Assembly: GCA_036480375.1 (NCBI GenBank)
Contig: JAZGGI010000033.1
Location: 84,707-148,706, forward strand
Source of the DNA: Candidatus Zixiibacteriota bacterium
GTDB lineage: Bacteria; Zixibacteria; MSB-5A5; GN15; JAAZOE01
Direction of reading: 5' to 3'
Length of the DNA stretch: 64,000 nucleotides
The notes under the pieces are model-generated. The model did not search any database and was not told the DNA's origin. It worked only from the letters and a program-made list of their open reading frames with translations. The translations under genes were made by a program, and so were the position numbers. Position 1 is the first letter of the stretch, and each line of letters begins with the position of its first letter. Below, in pieces: positions 17,036 through 25,302 of this stretch.

Positions 17036-19465
17036 TCACCAGTGGCAGCCGTCAACCGACATCAGCTCCTTTGCTTTTTTTCCCTCCTCAATCGCTTGCT
17101 CATATTCACCAAGACACGCCAGAGCATACGCCATTGCGATGTGCAATCCGTATTCATTGGACGCATATTTGAGTTGCTCTTGAAGCAATGACTTTGCCGA
17201 ATCACAATGCGCCATCATTATCCCGGTTTGTCCCACCGATGAATATCCTTCGGCTATGGTGAGGTAAAACAATCCCGACAACTCGGTACTCCGGAACATT
17301 CTAACATAATCGGCAACCAGAGAATCAACCGGCGTATCTACGAGATTAAACCCCCAGAATCTTTGGCTGATTATCTCGACCGGTTCGATATACTTGCAGG
17401 CCTCATGGAAAACGTCGCGCATCCCGTCAATGTCTCCCCGCCCATTCAGCAAGCAGTGCATTTTTTCAACGTAGTAGATTGCCCGATCCGGTTTCAGTGC
17501 AATTGCCCGGTCGATAACGCTGATGGCTTCCCGGTACTCTTTCGTATATGTCAGAATCTTGGCTAAATCAAAATAGTAAAATGATGTGAGTGGATCGAGT
17601 TCGATTGCCTTGCGCATATTTGTCTGAGCTTCATAAAATTTTCCCTGTCGAAATTGCACGAGTGCAATTGCGTATAGCAACCCGGAGTTACTGTGCATCT
17701 CCGACCGGGCCTTGGCAAACTCTTCGAGAGCACGATCGTAATCTCCCGCCACCAGATTATAATAGGTTCCCATCGCTAAGTGACCCAGGGAGAGTTCCGG
17801 TTCCAGCCTCAGCGCCATTTCCGCAGCCTGAATTGCCGGCGCTCTGTGGCTGATAGGATCCGTAACGAGACTGCCCCTTTTAAAGGTTGCCCAGGAGTGT
17901 GCTATCGACTTATGGGCATAAGCAAGTGCAAAACCCGGATCGAGTGCGATAGCACTGTCAAAAAGTGCAATCAAGCGGCGAATCTCCGGGCGATCGATCT
18001 CCGGGTCTTTAATTTCGCTGACTGCTTTCAGGTAATAGGTATATGCTTCGGGATTGTCGGTCGGCTGTCTGGCAAGTACGGTGCGGACCCTTTCTACCAG
18101 CGTCAGATCGAGTTGATTGACGATCTGCACGGCAATATCGGCCTGAACCGCAAACACCTCCATAAGATCGCGTTCATAGTTATCCGCCCACATATGACGG
18201 TCATCGGAAACACGGATTAGCTGGGGAGTAATCCTGACTTTTGTTTGTTCTCCCTCTTTACTCCAACGGATAGTACCTTCGAGGATATAGTCAACGCCTA
18301 ATTCCTTGCCGATTTCACTGAGTTGCATGTCGGCATTCTTATATTTGATGGCGCTGGTGCGGGAAATCACTCCCAGACCTTGAATACCGGCCAGTCGTGA
18401 TGTGATTTCTTCGGTCATGCCGTCGGCAAAATACTCATCTTCCGGTGGACCGAGATTGTCAAAAGGCAGTACGGCTATCAGAGGGACATCATCATTGACA
18501 GGTGTCTGACGCCAAGGTTGCGATAAGAGCAGAGCAGTCACTGCTATCACGACAATAGCACCTGCTGCCCACAAACCAAGTCTACTTTTCTTAGCGGGGC
18601 TGGATTCTACCTTGAGGCGCTTTAGGTCCGCCAGCATCCCGTCGGCGTGCTGATAGCGAAGGGAGGGATTTTTAGACAGAGCCTTGTCGACTATCTGTTG
18701 AAGCTCACCCGTTGTTCCGGATTTGTAGCGGGCGACCGGATCAGGGTTCGTGTCGGTGATTGAGCGGGCAACAGCGGCATCATTATCACCCTCGAATGGA
18801 CGGCGACCGGTCAGCATTTCATACAGAATCACACCAACCGAGAAGAGATCAGAACGGTGATCAATATTCTTCCCCTTAATCTGCTCTGGTGACATGTATC
18901 CTACTGTGCCGAGGGTTGAACCGGTCTTGGTCAGTTGCTCTTCACCCGATACCGTTGCGAGGCCGAAGTCCAAAATGCGAGCACGACCTTCACTGTCGAT
19001 ATTGATGTTTCCGGGTTTTATATCACGATGGACTACGCCTGACTCATGCGCTTTATGCAGCCCTTCGCATATCTGCATGGTCATTTCGATTGCATCGGAG
19101 ATTGAGAGTTTACCTTCTTTGATTACCTTCCTAAGAGACTTGCCCGCGATATGTGCCATGGCAAAGAATGGTCGTCTTTGAAACTCACCAACTTCATAAA
19201 CCGGGACTATATTGGGATGATCCAGCTTGGCGGCGGCTTTGGCTTCACGGGTGAATCGGGCACGACTGGCTTCGTCTTGTGAGAGATTGGGGGAAAGAAA
19301 CTTGAGAGCAACTTTACGATCTAACTGAGAGTCTTCAGCCAGATACACTTCACCCATGCCACCGGCGCCGATCTTCTCGATGATTTTGTAGTGACCGACA
19401 ATAGTCCCTTTGGTAAGAACGATGTGTGTGTGGGTTTTATCGTTGTCATCAAAATTTGCCAACAT
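17036..19465 (-). CDS. Ser/Thr protein kinase with TolB-like domain and TPRs (kinase 2), premature stop
   Basis: This 809-codon frame has the same architecture as kinase 1: a kinase domain at ~25-285 (VALKFLSP, HRDIKPGN, DFGLATVSG, GYMSPEQIKG), a membrane helix near residue 310 (LGLWAAGAIVVIAVTALLL), the TolB/CadC-like domain (IAVLPFDNLGPPEDEYFADG, LGVDYILEGTIRW) and TPRs. It ends at a TGA inside the last TPR, 66 codons before the family C-terminus. All kinase residues are intact, so the shortened protein may still work. The ATG is preceded by AAGGGGCG. A sigma-70-like promoter lies at 19516-19544. It forms a unit with kinase 1 and the MBL gene. Confidence 0.88.
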   Translation of the reverse strand: MLANFDDNDKTHTHIVLTKGTIVGHYKIIEKIGAGGMGEVYLAEDSQLDRKVALKFLSPNLSQDEASRARFTREAKAAAKLDHPNIVPVYEVGEFQRRPFFAMAHIAGKSLRKVIKEGKLSISDAIEMTMQICEGLHKAHESGVVHRDIKPGNINIDSEGRARILDFGLATVSGEEQLTKTGSTLGTVGYMSPEQIKGKNIDHRSDLFSVGVILYEMLTGRRPFEGDNDAAVARSITDTNPDPVARYKSGTTGELQQIVDKALSKNPSLRYQHADGMLADLKRLKVESSPAKKSRLGLWAAGAIVVIAVTALLLSQPWRQTPVNDDVPLIAVLPFDNLGPPEDEYFADGMTEEITSRLAGIQGLGVISRTSAIKYKNADMQLSEIGKELGVDYILEGTIRWSKEGEQTKVRITPQLIRVSDDRHMWADNYERDLMEVFAVQADIAVQIVNQLDLTLVERVRTVLARQPTDNPEAYTYYLKAVSEIKDPEIDRPEIRRLIALFDSAIALDPGFALAYAHKSIAHSWATFKRGSLVTDPISHRAPAIQAAEMALRLEPELSLGHLAMGTYYNLVAGDYDRALEEFAKARSEMHSNSGLLYAIALVQFRQGKFYEAQTNMRKAIELDPLTSFYYFDLAKILTYTKEYREAISVIDRAIALKPDRAIYYVEKMHCLLNGRGDIDGMRDVFHEACKYIEPVEIISQRFWGFNLVDTPVDSLVADYVRMFRSTELSGLFYLTIAEGYSSVGQTGIMMAHCDSAKSLLQEQLKYASNEYGLHIAMAYALACLGEYEQAIEEGKKAKELMSVDGCHW

Positions 19466-19515
19466 GCGGACGCCCCTTTAATCTTAACATTGAAGATTGT
19501 CCCAAGTGCGATGAT

Positions 19516-19544
19516 AATATAGACTTAATAATTCTTGATGGCAA
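19516..19544 (-). promoter_or_regulatory. Sigma-70-type promoter of kinase 2, copied from kinase 3
   Basis: On the minus strand TTGCCA and TATATT are 17 bases apart. The predicted start point is about 45 bases before the kinase 2 ATG. The surrounding ~60 bases are nearly identical to those at 23480-23540 in front of kinase 3, so the promoter was duplicated together with the gene. Confidence 0.62.
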
Positions 19545-19849
19545 TCAGAATCTTACTGAGTAATACCACACATGAAAATAAGTACTAATTAGAGAAAATC
19601 TCATGGTAATCCAAAGAGATACATTGAGTTATGAATTGGCGTGCCGTAGTTGAAGATCTTCGAAATTATTTGAGACAGGTCGTATGATCAGATATTCGTA
19701 ATAATTGTGTTGTGGCACAAGAGCTTACACCGTTTCGTGACTAGCTTGTGATCGTATTTTTGCCTATACTTAAACACCTGCCCCAATGCACTTTTTCATA
19801 CTTTTCAATTAGCACCTGAAACCGCGGGTGGTCATGGAGAGGAAATAGA
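19545..19849. other. Spacer between kinase 2 and kinase 3 with a kinase-tail remnant
   Basis: No intact gene is seen in this 305-base stretch. On the minus strand 19790-19839 encodes LHDHPRFQVLIEKYEKVHW, which matches the last residues of kinase 1 and 2, and the frame then closes at 19741. It lies right after the stop of kinase 3, as if a different family tail had been pasted there. The rest shows no repeats or RNA structure I can support. Confidence 0.6.
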
Positions 19850-22800
19850 TTAATATCCCAAATCATTCAATCTTTTTAGTTCTGCTTTGGCCATCCTATA
19901 TTCTAAGATATTATCCTTTTCGTGATCTAAACATTTTTCAAGATATTCTAATGCCATACTTGTGTCAGGTTGACTTGATTTTGTGTTATTGCCAATATTC
20001 AACAGGTATGACATGCCCAGATAATAATACATTTCCCCCTTCCTCTTGCTTTCGGTTGAGTTTGGGTATTCCCTTTCGGAGGCAACCGCCAGTGCATTCT
20101 CATCTATATTACAATTAAGGAAATGTGTAATGATTGCCGGCCATGTCCGATCTTCAAGCGTCAATGAATACTGAGCAAGATACTCCTTTGCTTCTTCCGA
20201 CCTACCAGCCTGATAAAGCGCCAGGAAGTAAAACAGGTGACTGTAAACATCAGTGGAATCGAGCCTGATACTCTCCATATACTCTGAAGCGGCGTCTTCA
20301 TATTTACCCATTGATAAGTAGTGCATGCCGAATAACAGCCCATTATAGGCATTTAAAGGCTGGAGAGCCTTTATCTTATCAATTACATTAACTAATTCAT
20401 CGTATTTTCCCTGATTTGCCCGTATTGCTGCAATATTTGAATATGCGGCGGCAGTAGAAAATCGCCTGGTATCGGGATCCAGCCGGATCACCTCTTTATA
20501 CTCACGAATTGCTCCGACTTCATCATTTAATGAACTGAGGACTTCGGCAAAATATGTTCTAAGATATACATTGTTGGGATTGATATTAATGGCACTCTCA
20601 AACCAGGGAATTGCATCTTCAGTTTTATCCAAATTATAATATGCTCGCCAAAGATAGTAATAAGGGCCGATAAAGTACGGATCTACTTTGATAGCATCTA
20701 CCAATTCTGACACCGATTTGTCGTATTCGCCTCTCTTAAAATAAATCCTTCCTATCGCTGAGCGGACTGCTACCTCTCTATTGTTTTCTGTGCCATATTC
20801 CGCAGCCTTCTGATAATACTCTATCGCATCATCAAAAGAATTATTAGTTTCGCTGACCCAGCCCAACCAGTAATAAGCATCACCGTATTCAGGATCAAGT
20901 TGGATAAGTTTTTTAAACTGCTCTATCGCATTGACAGTATCGCCTATATCATAGAATAGTCTGCCATACTGTAGTCGGAGTTGTCTGCTTTCGGGATTCT
21001 GGGAAATCACCTCATTAAACCAGGCGATTGCTTCTTCACTTTTACCGGTCTGAATATATGCCCGCCTAAGGTTTATATAAGACATACGATTGTCATAATC
21101 TAAAGCAATTGCCGTTTGGTATTCTGTTATAGCGCCGGCCGTGTCGCCCAAACTTTTGTGGAGTTCTCCATACTCCCTATGAAGCTGTGCGTTCTCCGGA
21201 TTCAGAGTTTCCGCCTGCTGAAATAATGCCAGTGCTTTATCTCCTTTTCCTAATTCCACGTAGGCTTCTCCCAGTAATCTAATATTGGGTACATACCATG
21301 GATAAAGCTCCAGAGCATTACAGTGGGATGCGACAGCCATCTCGTATTCGCCTTGCTTCGAATAAACCCTTCCAAGTGTAAAGTGTGGCGCAAACTCGCC
21401 CCACCAATTTGTGCCAACCCGAATGGCACTTTCATAGTTAAGGATGGCCATTTCAAGTGAATCCGAAAATTCGTATATCCATCCCAATCCGTAGAAGGAA
21501 TCACCGTTCTCGGGATCTGTATCAATCGCTTTTTTATGTTCGGTAATGGCTTCGCTTACGCGACCCAAGCGCCATAGTGCCCACCCCAGATGGGTGCGGA
21601 GTCGCTCGTTGTCGGGATATTCTGTAATAGAATTTTTAAGAAAAGTTGCCGCCAGCTCTTTTTGCCCAGCATAGCTATGTGCGCCTGCAACTTGAAATTG
21701 TAACATTTCATTTCCGGGATTATGAGTCAGGGATTTTTGTAGAATCGTAAGGGCCGAATCATACATACCCTGCATGCTGTAATATCGTCCTAATTTATAG
21801 GCCACACGAACCGAAACTGTATCCAATAAATAGGCCTTCCAATAGGACTCAATCGCCTGCACTCGTTTCCCGGCTTGATTAAGCAAATCTCCTCTAAGGA
21901 TAAAGCATTCAATCGACGGCTGTGATATTTTATCGAGAATTTCATGTGACTTTTCCAAATCCTGTTTTCCATGGTACCTGGCCGCAACCATTAACGCCAT
22001 ATCCCCCACTTCACTTGCTTTGGACTTTCGCAATGCCAATTGATTTGGTTCTTCAAGATTAGCTTCCAAAGCTGTTAAAGACGCGTCGCCGATAGGATTT
22101 TGTTCATGCTTTACAGCTGTGATGTTGGGCTGAATTTCAACTTCCCCGCGCAAAACAATTACTTCACCCCAGAGGACAATTGATGCCTCGTGTTTTTCTC
22201 CCAAGGCCATTGCTTCCTCATGGGTACCCGGGATTTCGCTTATATCTTTCCCCAGAATTATGACATCATCCTCTCCTCCTAATTGATTGAGTATCTCTCG
22301 TTCAATGAGAGCCTGCATTACCGTGCCTTCTGCAATAGCTTCATCGCTGCGGCCAAAAAACGGAGCAATGACAACAACGAATGGCTCCTGTTCAACCTGT
22401 ATTTCGCAAATTCCGCGTTCCGTCGATGAAATCAGCCACCGCCACAAATTCTTCATTTTATCAGGCATAATTATACTGGTTAGTAGTAAGCCAACAACTA
22501 CTGCCAGCAGAAAACTTGCTCCAGTATAATAGACCCGACGTTTTCGTTTTCCTGATTGTGACTCAGGAAAACTGCTAAATTCTAATTCTTGAGATAGACT
22601 ATTCAGGTCGATTGCAAGGTCTACAACAGCCTGATAACGATTGTTCACATCTTTTTTCAAGGCATTATCAATCAGATGTTGCATAACCTCCGGTATGTTT
22701 TTCCTATAACCTTCAAGCGGTTTCGGCTTTTCATTTAGAATTGAATAAATTATGGCAGCGTCACGTTCTCCTTCGAATGGCAAACGACCGGTTACCATCT

Positions 22801-23446
22801 CATATAAAACTACACCGAGAGAAAATATATCTGCGCGGTGATCAACATCTTCGCCGCGCACCTGCTCTGGCGACATATAGCCTACAGTGCCCGTCGTAGA
22901 ACCCGTCCTGGTGATTTTCTCTGCTCCTTCAATTGTAGCCAGACCAAAATCAAGCAATTTAGCACAACCATCATTATCGATGATAATATTAGATGGCTTT
23001 ATATCACGATGAGTAATTCCGGCCTCGTGCGCCTTAATCAGACCTATGCAAATTTGGGCACCTATCTCCAAAACTCTTTTAAGAGGCAGTTCTCCGGATT
23101 TAATTATGTCCTTTAGGGATTGACCTTCGACGTATTCCATGACGATAAACGGACGTCCCTTGTGCTCATCAACTTCGTGAACAACTACAATATGCGGGTT
23201 GCTCAGCCTGGCTGCGGCGCGAGCTTCGCGCTTAAAGCGGGTACGGCAATCATCGTCCTGATCCAGATGCGGGGGAAGGAATTTCAGTGCCACCTTACGA
23301 TCGAGTTCGGTGTCTTCCGCCAAGTACACCTCACCCATCCCACCGGCGCCGATCTTCTCGATGATCTTGTAGTGCGATACTTCAGTGCCCGCGTTCAGGA
23401 CGATATAAGAACGCGTTTTATCATTGTCGTCTCGAGTCGAAGACAT
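19850..23446 (-). CDS. Very long Ser/Thr protein kinase with about 20 TPRs (kinase 3)
   Basis: This is a 1198-residue membrane kinase. The kinase domain at ~25-285 is complete (IGAGGMGEVYLAED, VALKFLPP, HRDIKPSN, DFGLATIEG, GYMSPEQ). A membrane helix lies near 310-330 (FLLAVVVGLLLTSIIM). A domain of about 130 residues follows (VVIAPFFG, EREILNQLGGEDDVIILGKD, ASIVLWGEV) that resembles a divergent TolB-like fold. TPR units of 34 residues fill ~490-1198 (for example AITEHKKAIDTDPENGDSFY and AIEQFKKLIQLDPEYGDAYY). The ATG has AGGGG upstream and its own promoter. The long TPR superhelix suggests a binding platform on the far side of the membrane. The ligand is unknown. Confidence 0.9.
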   Translation of the reverse strand: MSSTRDDNDKTRSYIVLNAGTEVSHYKIIEKIGAGGMGEVYLAEDTELDRKVALKFLPPHLDQDDDCRTRFKREARAAARLSNPHIVVVHEVDEHKGRPFIVMEYVEGQSLKDIIKSGELPLKRVLEIGAQICIGLIKAHEAGITHRDIKPSNIIIDNDGCAKLLDFGLATIEGAEKITRTGSTTGTVGYMSPEQVRGEDVDHRADIFSLGVVLYEMVTGRLPFEGERDAAIIYSILNEKPKPLEGYRKNIPEVMQHLIDNALKKDVNNRYQAVVDLAIDLNSLSQELEFSSFPESQSGKRKRRVYYTGASFLLAVVVGLLLTSIIMPDKMKNLWRWLISSTERGICEIQVEQEPFVVVIAPFFGRSDEAIAEGTVMQALIEREILNQLGGEDDVIILGKDISEIPGTHEEAMALGEKHEASIVLWGEVIVLRGEVEIQPNITAVKHEQNPIGDASLTALEANLEEPNQLALRKSKASEVGDMALMVAARYHGKQDLEKSHEILDKISQPSIECFILRGDLLNQAGKRVQAIESYWKAYLLDTVSVRVAYKLGRYYSMQGMYDSALTILQKSLTHNPGNEMLQFQVAGAHSYAGQKELAATFLKNSITEYPDNERLRTHLGWALWRLGRVSEAITEHKKAIDTDPENGDSFYGLGWIYEFSDSLEMAILNYESAIRVGTNWWGEFAPHFTLGRVYSKQGEYEMAVASHCNALELYPWYVPNIRLLGEAYVELGKGDKALALFQQAETLNPENAQLHREYGELHKSLGDTAGAITEYQTAIALDYDNRMSYINLRRAYIQTGKSEEAIAWFNEVISQNPESRQLRLQYGRLFYDIGDTVNAIEQFKKLIQLDPEYGDAYYWLGWVSETNNSFDDAIEYYQKAAEYGTENNREVAVRSAIGRIYFKRGEYDKSVSELVDAIKVDPYFIGPYYYLWRAYYNLDKTEDAIPWFESAININPNNVYLRTYFAEVLSSLNDEVGAIREYKEVIRLDPDTRRFSTAAAYSNIAAIRANQGKYDELVNVIDKIKALQPLNAYNGLLFGMHYLSMGKYEDAASEYMESIRLDSTDVYSHLFYFLALYQAGRSEEAKEYLAQYSLTLEDRTWPAIITHFLNCNIDENALAVASEREYPNSTESKRKGEMYYYLGMSYLLNIGNNTKSSQPDTSMALEYLEKCLDHEKDNILEYRMAKAELKRLNDLGY

Positions 23447-23497
23447 TCGCGTTACCCCTAAAATTTAATCAATGAAGAATGCCCCAAGTGCGATGAT

Positions 23498-23526
23498 AAT
23501 ATAGACTTAATAATTCTTAATGGCAA
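23498..23526 (-). promoter_or_regulatory. Sigma-70-type promoter of kinase 3
   Basis: Minus strand: TTGCCA, 17-base spacer, TATATT. The sequence is conserved almost base for base with the kinase 2 promoter, including the segment between -10 and the gene. Conservation in an otherwise diverged intergenic region supports function. Confidence 0.62.
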
Positions 23527-23736
23527 TCAGAATCTTACCCCAAGGATTGACCATGAATTACAAAGGGAAGGGTATAATCTCAAAGAATATATAGGGGCTT
23601 TATATTTGTGAGAAGAATAATAAAAGACCCCCTTTTGGTTAAAAACCAGTTTCCTAATAGGCCCACAAAAACAAGACCAAATTCAAGGGGGCGATGGAAT
23701 ATAAGATAAAGTGGACCTTCTGTCATGAAAGTCCAT

Positions 23737-24990
23737 TTATTCACACCCCGCACATGGCGCCGGGCCGCCTTTGAATACATGGTTGATGATATAAACGGCA
23801 TCGCCGACATCGGTATTGCCGTCACAATTGGCATCACCAGCGACAACAGGGTCAGGAGCCGGGCCGCCCTTGAAAACATGATTGATAATGAAAACCGCAT
23901 CGCCAATATCAGGATTCCTGTCGCCATTGGCGTCGCCGCAAACGTAATCGCAGGCGTCGCCAATGTCATTATCATTGGAATCTTCTTGATTGGGATTATA
24001 TACATCGACGCAATTATCACAGCCATCGGGCACCCCGTCGTCATCTTGATCCATACTGTCATCAAAACCGGGGCAGATATCGCATACGTTGCCCCTGCCA
24101 TCTTGGTCTAAATCTGATTGGTCGGGATTGTAGTCATCCGGACAGTTGTCCCATAACGAGAGTATCTCATCACCATCGGGGTCACCAAGCGGGATAAAGA
24201 CTACGGTGTTATCACCTTGGCAAGCCACCGCTAGTACATCATCCTGTGAGTTATAGCAGCAGCCGGCCGGTATAGAATGCGGCCAGGAAAGCAGCTGCGC
24301 CCCGCCGTCGTACTGGCCGTTCCACATATAGATCTTGCCGGAGCCTTCGTGTGAGGAAAGGAAGACCATACCATCATCCCTCATACAGATGCCATCCAAT
24401 TTACCGGGTGCATCAGCCATGGCCGATGAAAGGGAAAGATCGGAGAGATTAATGGCCAAGAGCGAATTCAAGGTAGTCCATCTCGCGACCAGCAGCCGGT
24501 TGTTAGCGCCGTCATACACTATGTCCTGTGGAAGTGACGCTAAACCCACCAACGTGCTGTACGTCTGAGCGGCAATATCTACTTTGAGAATCCTGCCATT
24601 TACGTCCACAACGTAAAGGAATTCCTCACCGTCCCATGTAATCCCATCCAGGCATATTGCAGTATTTACAGCAAGGTTCATGACTATCGCACCACTGGTC
24701 AGATCGAGGCCGACAAGGTAGTCATTACCGAACCAGTCTTCAACCGATACGTACAGCGTATTTCCGGCTATCTGGGCGCCCAGGCAATGAGCCCAGCTAG
24801 TATTGAAGTAGCTATGATCCCCATTCTGGTCGATTTGCACAATGGTGCCGTTATAATAGTTCGATACAAAGTACCTATTGTTGATCTCGTCGAAAACCAC
24901 ACTCTCAGGGCCTCTGTACAACTCTTGCGAGTTAACAACAGAGGTTCCCAGTATAAATAGCCCGCAGATCAGACCACAAATCGCCTTCAT
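23737..24990 (-). CDS. Secreted beta-propeller (SMP-30/NHL-like) protein with TSP3 and dockerin ends
   Basis: This is a 417-residue exported protein. A signal peptide covers residues 1-22 (MKAICGLICGLFILGTSVVN). Residues ~25-265 form propeller blades typical of SMP-30/gluconolactonase-like proteins (PESVVFDEINNRYFVSNYYNG, GITWDGEEFLYVVDVNGRIL, QDIVYDGANNRLLVARW). Calcium-binding thrombospondin-3 repeats follow at ~275-345 (DNCPDDYNPDQSD, DDDGVPDGCDNC). A dockerin-like pair ends the protein (GDAVFIINHVFKGGPAP, GDAVYIINHVFKGGPAP). No catalytic residues for lactonase activity can be assigned, so a binding or display role is as likely. A strong promoter lies at 25031-25059. Confidence 0.85.
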   Translation of the reverse strand: MKAICGLICGLFILGTSVVNSQELYRGPESVVFDEINNRYFVSNYYNGTIVQIDQNGDHSYFNTSWAHCLGAQIAGNTLYVSVEDWFGNDYLVGLDLTSGAIVMNLAVNTAICLDGITWDGEEFLYVVDVNGRILKVDIAAQTYSTLVGLASLPQDIVYDGANNRLLVARWTTLNSLLAINLSDLSLSSAMADAPGKLDGICMRDDGMVFLSSHEGSGKIYMWNGQYDGGAQLLSWPHSIPAGCCYNSQDDVLAVACQGDNTVVFIPLGDPDGDEILSLWDNCPDDYNPDQSDLDQDGRGNVCDICPGFDDSMDQDDDGVPDGCDNCVDVYNPNQEDSNDNDIGDACDYVCGDANGDRNPDIGDAVFIINHVFKGGPAPDPVVAGDANCDGNTDVGDAVYIINHVFKGGPAPCAGCE

Positions 24991-25030
24991 TTTCTTTCTC
25001 CGTTTGCATTAAATGATTGGTATTTATTGT

Positions 25031-25059
25031 AATATAATGATACATTTACGTTTTGTCAA
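25031..25059 (-). promoter_or_regulatory. Consensus sigma-70 promoter for the propeller-dockerin gene
   Basis: The minus strand has a perfect TTGACA, a 17-base spacer and TATATT. The predicted start point is about 34 bases before the ATG, which has GGAGAAAG upstream. This is the best-matching sigma-70 site I found in the window. Confidence 0.72.
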
Positions 25060-25302
25060 TTGGATAATACCGGGCCATTCCCCGCAAGCGGTGTCAAGCC
25101 TCGCTCCAGGCAAGTAATAGCAACTATTTGAAATTATAATAATCTATAATTCTTCAATGACTTACGACTTTATCCCAAAAATTGATGTGGCAATAATTTT
25201 GATGTTTTTGGGGGCATAATGTTGAACTACCTTATATCAAATCAATAAATCTACTCCAAAAGGCCGATTATCGGACTTTATTGTATGAAAAATCGGTCTT
25301 TT
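25060..25302. other. Intergenic spacer between two secreted-protein genes
   Basis: No gene is seen. The only structure is a small inverted repeat, CCGATTATCGG, near 25263-25273. On the minus strand it is followed by TTTT and could end transcription of the 25303-27972 gene. Confidence 0.4.

Noticed and set aside
19711..19726. TGGCACAAGAGCTTAC as a sigma-54 site
   Set aside because: The -24 element fits but the -12 element does not read TTGC; no gene start follows at the right distance.
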